A DNA stretch of 15,079 bases from DATKDU01 sp035512595 (GTDB taxonomy: Bacteria; Planctomycetota; Planctomycetia; Pirellulales; Pirellulaceae): the NCBI GenBank assembly GCA_035512595.1, contig DATKDU010000403.1:1-15079 (forward strand), in the 5' to 3' direction. Numbering within the stretch: the stretch's first letter is position 1; every line of letters begins with the position of its first letter. Of this stretch, positions 5,892-11,336 are shown in pieces. Both the position numbers and the translations under genes were made by a program. A model generated the notes under the pieces. The model was not told the DNA's origin, did no database searches, and worked only from the letters and a program-made list of their open reading frames with translations.

Positions 5892-7244
5892 CTACATCGT
5901 TTTAGGAGCAAACGTTGTCGGCTGCGGCGTGTCGATCGTGATCACTTGCCAGCTTTCGCCCGTCTCGCGAAAGGCGGAAAAATCCTGCGGGGCGTAGGGG
6001 AACTCCAGGTGCGGCGTGGCGATCGGTTTGCCGAGAGCGTGGTGCGAGTGCATGGCGGCGTCGAGAATGCCGCTGACCAGCAGGGTCCGCTCGACGGGGT
6101 AGGGCGATTTGCCGGTCCGGAAGAAGTGGCAAATGGCCCGCGACAGGGCGGAAAACAAATTGAGATTTCCCCACGGGCCGTTGAACAGGGCGGTCGCCAG
6201 CGGCTCCCGCTTTTCCTTCAGGCGGCAGGCGAAGTTCCAGCGGTTCGAGGAGCTGTCGATCTTCAGCACCGTCCCCTTCGTGCCATCCCTGTACGTGACC
6301 ACGAGCGCGTGATTTCCCCGCGGCGGCTCGACCCGGGCCTTCGCCTTCACCTTGGCGGCAGTCACCGCCTTCGGCCACGGCTGCCACTTGCCCCCCATCT
6401 TCCGCTCGGCTTCCATGGCCGCAGCGACCAGATCCTGGGACCAGCGGCCTTCCGCTACAGCCTTTTCGTATTCCTTTCCGGCCAAGAGCTGCACCCGCGA
6501 AATGCCGCTCTCGCCGCCGCGGCGGGACTCGAGGAAGGACTGGAGCACTTCCAGGGCGTGAAAGTCGTACGATTCCAGCCCGCCCCCGTGGATCGACACG
6601 GCCTCTTCCAATTCGGCATCGGCCGGCAATTCCAGCGGCGGGATTCGTGCGGCCAGCGGCACGCTGCTGCCGGCCATCAGCGGCATTTTCAACTCGCGGG
6701 CCGTGTCGTACATTTCCTTGGCCCAATCCCAGCGGTACGACAGGTGCTTGTCGTTGAACAGCGGCACCGACCGGCCGGAGCGCTTCATCACCGCCGCACA
6801 CTGGTCGAAAAACTCCTTCCGCGGATACATCACCTGCCCCAGTTCATTTGCCGGATAATCGCCATGCTCGCCCACGAGCAAAACCGCATCGACCGCCAAC
6901 TCTTTGCCGCCCACGCAGAGCGCCTTGTCGATCGAGTCAAACAGCGGCACACCAAACCGCCGCGACACGTCGCGGGCCATGTCGCCGTCGGGAAACTGGT
7001 CGGCATAAAAGGAAACGACATCGACCCCCGAATCGACCCACTGGCCGCGGAAGAGAATCTTCCCCAGCAGGTTGACGAGGAAGTTGTAGGCGTGCGACCG
7101 CAGCCGCAGCTCGGTGAAGACGGCGGCGACTTTGGGACGGGGCGTCTCGGCCGACTGAGCCCAGCGGCCGCTCATTGCCGTAACTGCGGCGGCCCCGGCC
7201 GCTGCGACAAAGGTGCGGCGGGACCACCGGGCGTGAATCGACAT
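5892..7244 (-). CDS. Tat-exported protein of unknown function (planctomycete type)
   Basis: A 450-residue protein from ATG 7244, with GGGAG nine bases upstream; the in-frame GTG at 7274 is less likely. The N-terminus MSIHARWSRRTFVAAAGAAA is a twin-arginine signal (SRRTF at 8-12), with likely cleavage after AQSA at 29-32, so the protein is exported folded. The mature part begins PKVAAVFTELRLRSHAYNFL, then has a Rossmann-like alternation up to about residue 160, including DMARDVSRRFGVPLFDSIDKAL and VDAVLLVGEHGDYP. This recalls the N-terminal half of Gfo/Idh/MocA-type oxidoreductases without a clear GxGxxG motif. A later region includes SIHGGGLESYDFHALE and many aromatic and His residues. I do not recognise a named family or catalytic set. 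It stands alone: vapBC lies downstream across about 120 bases. Confidence 0.85.
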   Translation of the reverse strand: MSIHARWSRRTFVAAAGAAAVTAMSGRWAQSAETPRPKVAAVFTELRLRSHAYNFLVNLLGKILFRGQWVDSGVDVVSFYADQFPDGDMARDVSRRFGVPLFDSIDKALCVGGKELAVDAVLLVGEHGDYPANELGQVMYPRKEFFDQCAAVMKRSGRSVPLFNDKHLSYRWDWAKEMYDTARELKMPLMAGSSVPLAARIPPLELPADAELEEAVSIHGGGLESYDFHALEVLQSFLESRRGGESGISRVQLLAGKEYEKAVAEGRWSQDLVAAAMEAERKMGGKWQPWPKAVTAAKVKAKARVEPPRGNHALVVTYRDGTKGTVLKIDSSSNRWNFACRLKEKREPLATALFNGPWGNLNLFSALSRAICHFFRTGKSPYPVERTLLVSGILDAAMHSHHALGKPIATPHLEFPYAPQDFSAFRETGESWQVITIDTPQPTTFAPKTM

Positions 7245-7985
7245 GCTGTTGGACTCCCGACAAGAACGCGTCACCGGATCGAACTGGCAGCCGCTCGGTC
7301 CAGCTTCGCGGCCCCCTGGTTGTGCATCCCCAGTTTACAACTCACGCTGCGTGCAGTCACTGCGGTCGCCCCACGCCAGAGCGGTTGAATGTTGCTTGAC
7401 GCGCCAAGGCAATCACAATATTTGTACATTTAGAATAATTGTCGCCTAGATGGATACCCCGACAAGAGAGTCCCCTCGATTGAGGGAGTTTCCAATCGCC
7501 AACCGGTGCCAGCAGCGCCGGATTGCCAGTGTAAACGGCTATCACCCGGGCGAGGAAAATCCGCTGACTGTCGTCGTCAAGGCGCGGAGCCGTCCCGTGC
7601 AACCTGCCGTTACAGGGCTCACAATTGACCTCGTCGCGCCGACGGTCAACGAAATTCCGGCCGAAATTCAGGGCCGCTTCGCCCATCCTTTTGAGTACAT
7701 CGCCCAGCGTGCTACGCTTCAGAGTTCGGGAGCGGGCGGGGGGGTCTCGTCGCCGAGGTGCGGTTCGGCGGCGCAATTCGCATGATTGCCAAACTGATTC
7801 GCGGCAGTTCGGCTTCGATCCCGAAAGTTGGCCGTTCAGTGTGTTCAGCGGCCACCATAAACCAGCAGTAGACCGTTCGTTGGGGTTCGGTCGAGGACGT
7901 GACCTACCATTGACCTATGGACTCTTTAGCAACCCCCATCACTGCGCCCTCAACCACGCGCACTGAGCCCCGTCAAGGATTCGAC
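7245..7985. other. Long intergenic stretch with no supported gene
   Basis: About 740 bases between the Tat-exported protein and the KOW protein, which are transcribed divergently. Overlapping frames exist at 7450-7785 (plus) and 7357-7776 (minus), but neither has a ribosome site, recognisable domain or GC-rich third positions like the neighbours. An AT-rich patch at about 7410-7445 follows TTGACG (7396-7401); with TATTTG 17 bases on it makes a weak plus-strand promoter. A short hairpin, CCCTC-GATT-GAGGG, lies near 7474-7487. The region may hold promoters, a decayed gene or an unrecognised RNA; nothing firmer can be said. Confidence 0.5.
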
Positions 7986-8162
7986 GTGAAGAACCCCCTA
8001 ACTCTGAATTCCGGCGGCCGCGTGCGCATTGTCCGCGGTCCGCTGCTGGGCCTGACGGGCGTCTTGATCGAGCAGGATGTTTCCTCCCGCTGGCTCGTCC
8101 AGGCGGATTATGCAGAAGGGGTCTTCGTCCGAGCGGACGCCGACGCGGTGGAGTTGTTGTGA
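7986..8162 (+). CDS. 58-residue KOW-domain protein (NusG C-terminal-domain-like)
   Basis: I chose GTG 7986 because AAGGA (7975-7979) sits six bases upstream, a consensus ribosome site; the ATG at 7917 has none and would add an unstructured Ser/Thr/Pro-rich tail. The product reads GGRVRIVRGPLLGLTGVLIE at residues 10-29, a textbook KOW motif as found in the C-terminal domain of NusG/RfaH/UpxY-type factors, followed by strands up to VELL at the C-terminus. KOW domains bind ribosomal proteins, Rho or RNA. The NGN domain that normally precedes KOW and contacts RNA polymerase is absent, both in the protein and in the upstream bases. It may be a stand-alone regulator, a ribosome-associated peptide, or a remnant of a NusG paralogue. 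Convergent with the gene ending at 8212. Confidence 0.7.
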   Translation: MKNPLTLNSGGRVRIVRGPLLGLTGVLIEQDVSSRWLVQADYAEGVFVRADADAVELL

Positions 8163-8169
8163 GACTGCC

Positions 8170-8209
8170 GGCTGCCAGCGCGCTGGGCGTGGGCTCAAGT
8201 TGGCAGCCG
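8170..8209. terminator. Inverted repeat between convergent genes, possible bidirectional terminator
   Basis: CGGCTGCCA (8169-8177) pairs exactly with TGGCAGCCG (8201-8209) around a 23-base loop. It fills the 49-base gap between the stop codons of the plus-strand KOW gene (8162) and the minus-strand gene (8212). No T-tract is present on either side, so only position and GC-rich pairing support terminator function. Confidence 0.35.
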
Positions 8210-8211
8210 CT

Positions 8212-8475
8212 TCATGGCAGCGAGCAGACGGAACCGAGCCGAATGCGATAGTCGCACCCATGCTGGTCATCGAGCACAATGGGTCCGGCCCACTCGCTCT
8301 TGCGAAGTAGGATTTCGGTCTGGCTGTCGGGATCGTCCAGTGCAATTCGCAGGCTATCCCCCAGCACCTCGTCATGCACGTAGTTTCCCACTCCGCGCAG
8401 AATGCGGACCTCCCCGGCAATCGTCAACTCGACCGCCACGGTCTTTCGATCAAGTTGTTCCAGCGAAATGCCCAT
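8212..8475 (-). CDS. Small hypothetical protein
   Basis: An 87-residue protein from ATG 8475 (MGISLEQLDRKTVAVELTIA); in-frame TTG 8517 would add 14 residues. AGGGA lies immediately before the ATG, too close to be ideal, so the start is uncertain. The protein is soluble and acidic, with alternating hydrophobic residues suggesting a beta-rich fold: TVAVELTIAGEVRILRG, DSLRIALDDPDSQTEILL, GPIVLDDQHGCDYRIRLG. No motif or named family was recognised. It ends convergent to the KOW protein. The coherent strand pattern and lack of a better frame support a real gene, but I would not be surprised if it proved spurious. Confidence 0.5.
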   Translation of the reverse strand: MGISLEQLDRKTVAVELTIAGEVRILRGVGNYVHDEVLGDSLRIALDDPDSQTEILLRKSEWAGPIVLDDQHGCDYRIRLGSVCSLP

Positions 8476-8656
8476 TCCCTGTCTCAGCACCAGAGTCGGG
8501 TGCGGATCGGTTACCAACCGGTCATTAGACCTGTTGCCACACGGAATTGCAAGCTAATTTTGGAAAACCGGCGGAGACGGGGTGACAGCTCGATCCCATG
8601 TTCCCATCGCGATAAGTTGACCTGTTGTCGGCAAGAGTGAGCGGCAGACGTGCTGC

Positions 8657-8684
8657 TTGCAGCGGCCGTCGAAAGGCTCATAAT
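8657..8684 (+). promoter_or_regulatory. Candidate promoter for the TIM-barrel gene
   Basis: TTGCAG (8657-8662) and CATAAT (8679-8684, five of six matches) are separated by 16 bases, 62 bases before the ATG at 8746. The -35 match is poor (three of six), so this is a weak call. Confidence 0.3.
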
Positions 8685-8745
8685 CCGGCAAGTGGTCCCG
8701 TGGCCATTGTCAAGTTCGTTCCTCGGGGGCGTGTTTTTCTGAGTT

Positions 8746-9678
8746 ATGAAACCGGGCTTGTTTTCGGTCAGCTATGCCGGCTTCTGGGGCCAGGCCAGCC
8801 TGCCCCTTCCCGAGTTGATCTCCCGCGCCGGCCGGCTGGGATACTCCGCCGTGATGCTGGCGGGGAAGCGCCCTCACCTGTCGCCGCTGGACGCCACTGG
8901 GCAGTTGCTGGAGCAAATCCACCAGTCGTTGCAGACTGCGGGGATCACTTGCGACGCGATTGCCGGGTATACGAACCTGGCCGCCGGCCCGGCCGCGGAA
9001 GTGCCGCTGGCCGAGATTCAGATCGCCTATGTCCAATCGCTGGCGCGGATCGCCCGCCAGCTTGGGGCTTCGGTGGTCCGCATCTTCACCGCCTATGAAG
9101 AGGCCGATTGCGATCCGTCCGCGCTCTGGCGGCGGGTCGTCGGCATCATTCGCGAGATGGCCGACCGGGCGGCCGAGCATGGCGTCACGGTGGCCGTTCA
9201 GAACCATCACGACTTGGCGCTCGACACCGACGCGCTGCTCGATTTGCTGGCGGAAATCGACCGGCCTAATTGCCGGCTTGGTTTCGACGCCTGGTCGCCG
9301 GCACTCCGGGGCGAAGACTTGTACGAGGCGGCCCGCAAGGCGGCCCCGCACACCGTCATCACCACAAATGCCGACTATGTTCGCGTGCCGCGGTACCGCT
9401 ACCGGCCGGAGCTGGTGAATTACGAGCGGCTGTCGCCCGACGGCGTTCGGGCCGTCCCGTTTGGAACTGGGTTCATTGACTACCCGGCTTTCTTCCGCGG
9501 GCTGACCGACGGCGGCTTCTCGGGCTTGGCGACGTACGAGATCTGCTCGCCGATCCGCGGCGGCGGCAGCCTGGAAAACCTCGACGCGTGCGCCAAGGCG
9601 TATCTCGACTGGATGCGGGCGCGGGGGGCTGGTGGAAGAAAGTCTTCTCAAGAAACAAAAAACCCCGAGTCAGAATGA
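8746..9678 (+). CDS. Sugar phosphate isomerase/epimerase-family TIM barrel (AP endonuclease 2-like)
   Basis: A 310-residue cytosolic protein of the xylose isomerase-like TIM-barrel superfamily, whose members isomerise or epimerise sugars or act as divalent-metal enzymes. The pattern of strands and helices is regular: SVSYAGFWG at the N-terminus, GYSAVMLAGKRPHLSP, GITCDAIAGYTNLA, ASVVRIFTAYEEAD, GVTVAVQNHHD, NCRLGFDAWSPAL, TVITTNADYV, and GLATYEICSPI near the end. Likely metal-site positions are Q152-N-H-H155, D181 and E265. The usual glutamate of the first site is glutamine here, and the HxKD-type motif at strand seven is TTNAD, so catalysis may differ from characterised members or rely on other residues. 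There is no signal peptide. The Shine-Dalgarno is weak (GAG two bases before ATG). It is a single gene. The last codons encode a hydrophilic tail (RKSSQETKNPESE) that overlaps a minus-strand terminator. Confidence 0.85.
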   Translation: MKPGLFSVSYAGFWGQASLPLPELISRAGRLGYSAVMLAGKRPHLSPLDATGQLLEQIHQSLQTAGITCDAIAGYTNLAAGPAAEVPLAEIQIAYVQSLARIARQLGASVVRIFTAYEEADCDPSALWRRVVGIIREMADRAAEHGVTVAVQNHHDLALDTDALLDLLAEIDRPNCRLGFDAWSPALRGEDLYEAARKAAPHTVITTNADYVRVPRYRYRPELVNYERLSPDGVRAVPFGTGFIDYPAFFRGLTDGGFSGLATYEICSPIRGGGSLENLDACAKAYLDWMRARGAGGRKSSQETKNPESE

Positions 9679-9685
9679 CCCGGGG
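9652..9685 (-). terminator. Intrinsic terminator on the minus strand, inside the end of the TIM-barrel gene
   Basis: Positions 9663-9672 and 9676-9685 form a 10-bp stem with a GAA loop. The one A-C mismatch on the plus strand (9668/9680) becomes a U-G wobble in minus-strand RNA, so the stem is fully paired only in that RNA. On the minus strand it is followed by TTTTTTG-TTTC (9662-9652), a proper U-tract; on the plus strand no T-tract follows. It probably ends transcripts from the FHA-EAL gene, about 310 bases past its stop. Confidence 0.7.
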
Positions 9686-9992
9686 GGAGTCAGGGCCCTC
9701 TGGCCTCATCGTTGGCGAAAGGTCTCGGTCGCGCGTCGCGCTGTCCTGGCAGCCGCGTAGGCTCCGGTGTTCAGCGTTAGCGCCGCCCCCTTTGGCAGGC
9801 GACGAGTTCCGGCAAGTCCTCCACTTTTTTGTGCCAGCCTTCCATCAGCCATCTGACGGTGAATTCGCTGGCCGCCGCTACCGCGGCGAAGGATTATCGG
9901 GCTTGCTGTGGCCCTTTCTCCACTAGCATTGTATGCAGCGAGAAAGGAGAAGCAAGGCATGATCCAAAGCGTGGCGACGCATTCTCCATCCC
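9679..9992. other. Intergenic stretch, probable 3' untranslated region of the FHA-EAL gene
   Basis: No frame here has a ribosome site or recognisable domain. It contains one hairpin: CCTTTCTC (9913-9920) pairs exactly with GAGAAAGG (9940-9947), with an inner GCAT-TGT-ATGC stem (9926-9936). No T-tract follows. With the terminator at 9652-9685, minus-strand transcripts would carry roughly 300 bases of 3' untranslated RNA. Confidence 0.5.
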
Positions 9993-11198
9993 TCAGGCGG
10001 GATTGGCATCCGCGGACGGACTGGCGTCAGCGACCGGAGACGACAAGCCCGCCGCCGGCGGCAATGTCTCGCTCACAATCGCCTGCCGCTTGAACCACTC
10101 CGACCCCTTGGCCGGCACGCCAAAGTAGAAGCCTTGCAGGAGCTGGAAGCCCAGGGAGCGGCAGATGTCGGCGGACTGCGGCGTTTCGATCCCCTCGGCA
10201 ATCGAGACGATTCCCAGGTCGTGGACCATGCGGAGGAGTGCCGCCAGGAGCCGGCGTCCGTCGCGGGAGCCGAGCTGGTCGAGGGCGCACAAGCGGCGGT
10301 CGAACTTGACGAACTTGGGTCGGGCATCGACCAGCTCCGCCAGCCGTGACTCGCCGGTGCCGAAATCGTCGAAGGCCAGGCTGATCTTCCGCTCCGCCAG
10401 TCGTTTGCAGAGCGTGACGAGCGTATCGACCTCGACGAGTGCCGACTCGTGGACTTCCAGCGTCAGCGGCTGGCTGGGGCGCAGCGCGCGGATTTCATCG
10501 ACCGAGGCGATCAATGCGTCCAGCTCGCAGACTTCCAGCGGCGACGTGTTGAGGAACAAGTGCGGCGACAAGTCCCCGGGGGTCCGCTTGACCCCTTCCA
10601 GACGGCAAAGGTGGCTCAGCTCGCCGGTGCGGCACAAGACGGCGGCAGTGCGAAACAGCTCCTTGGGCGTGCGCAGCCCGAAGCGGCCGCTGCGGGCCAG
10701 CACTTCGTAGGCCACCGCCTCGCCTCGTGCGGCAACGATCGGCTGGTAATAGGGCACCAGCCCGCCATCGACGAGCAGTTTTTCAAACTGCGAGACAGCC
10801 AGGGCCATGTCGTCGGCCGCGCTTTGCTGCGTGGCCTGGGCCGTGCCATCCTCGGATTCGGCGACCCGGAAGACGACGCTGCCGAACTGCACGATGTCCC
10901 ACAAGGCGAGCGGATGGGCATCTTGGATGCGATTGCCGTTGACGAACGTGCCGTTGCGGCTGGAGAGGTCGCGAATCCAGAGCCGGCCGCCGGCGGAGAA
11001 GACCTCCGCATGGACTTGCGAGACGGTCGGATGAATGACGCGGACGTCGAGCCCGGCGTCGCGGCCGATGTAAATCGGGTACACCCCCGGCATGTCCAGC
11101 GGGCCAATTTGCGCCGCGGATTGACAATAGGGCGCCAGCCGCAACGTAGTCGGCTGGATCATGCATTCGGTTTTGTGGCAGGATCCTGAGTGCGGCAT
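9993..11198 (-). CDS. FHA-EAL protein, putative cyclic-di-GMP phosphodiesterase
   Basis: A 401-residue protein from ATG 11198, with AAAGG seven bases upstream; the TTG at 11282 and the ATG at 11162 are less likely. Residues about 15-115 form a forkhead-associated domain that binds phosphothreonine: GRD at 45-47, S60-x-x-H63 and RNGTFVNG at 81-88. Residues about 140-375 form an EAL domain, which hydrolyses cyclic-di-GMP. The key residues appear intact: E165 in YEVLARS (EVL variant), N217 in FLNTSP, E248 and E251 in LEVHES, D277-D278 in DDFGTG, K298 in VKFD, E335 in AEGIET and Q355 in LLQGFYFG. So it is likely active, linking serine/threonine kinase signalling to cyclic-di-GMP levels; this coupling is inference. 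The C-terminus is a Pro/Ala/Ser tail. No membrane segment. It lies 138 bases after the stop of the upstream gene on the same strand and may be separately transcribed. Confidence 0.9.
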   Translation of the reverse strand: MPHSGSCHKTECMIQPTTLRLAPYCQSAAQIGPLDMPGVYPIYIGRDAGLDVRVIHPTVSQVHAEVFSAGGRLWIRDLSSRNGTFVNGNRIQDAHPLALWDIVQFGSVVFRVAESEDGTAQATQQSAADDMALAVSQFEKLLVDGGLVPYYQPIVAARGEAVAYEVLARSGRFGLRTPKELFRTAAVLCRTGELSHLCRLEGVKRTPGDLSPHLFLNTSPLEVCELDALIASVDEIRALRPSQPLTLEVHESALVEVDTLVTLCKRLAERKISLAFDDFGTGESRLAELVDARPKFVKFDRRLCALDQLGSRDGRRLLAALLRMVHDLGIVSIAEGIETPQSADICRSLGFQLLQGFYFGVPAKGSEWFKRQAIVSETLPPAAGLSSPVADASPSADANPA

Positions 11199-11336
11199 AG
11201 CGGAGCCTTTGTTTGCGCAGGTCGATTCCTTGTGGTCCGCGAACCCCGCGCAAGCATAGGCCACAGATGTCGAATGCCCCAATCGCCAGTAGGACGGTAG
11301 CGGCCGTAGCGATTGTGCGGCTGCTGACAGCGAAGG

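Noticed and set aside
5571..7388. Plus-strand open frame of 605 codons opposite vapB and the Tat-exported gene
   Set aside because: Antisense to a gene with a Tat signal and ribosome site; no recognisable domain.
7505..7525. GTGCCAGCAGC, identical to the start of the universal 16S rRNA 515 site
   Set aside because: The following bases diverge from 16S rRNA and nothing else nearby resembles rRNA; chance match.
7357..7785. Overlapping frames on both strands (111 codons plus, 139 codons minus)
   Set aside because: No ribosome site, no domain, mixed third-position GC and low-complexity ends; left as unexplained intergenic DNA.
8660..8700. tRNA-like anticodon loop CTCATAA at 8677-8683
   Set aside because: The flanking bases do not form a 5-bp anticodon stem and no T-arm or acceptor stem is present.
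9706..9960. Minus-strand frame of 84 codons after the FHA-EAL gene
   Set aside because: Basic low-complexity sequence, no ribosome site, crosses a hairpin; more likely untranslated RNA.
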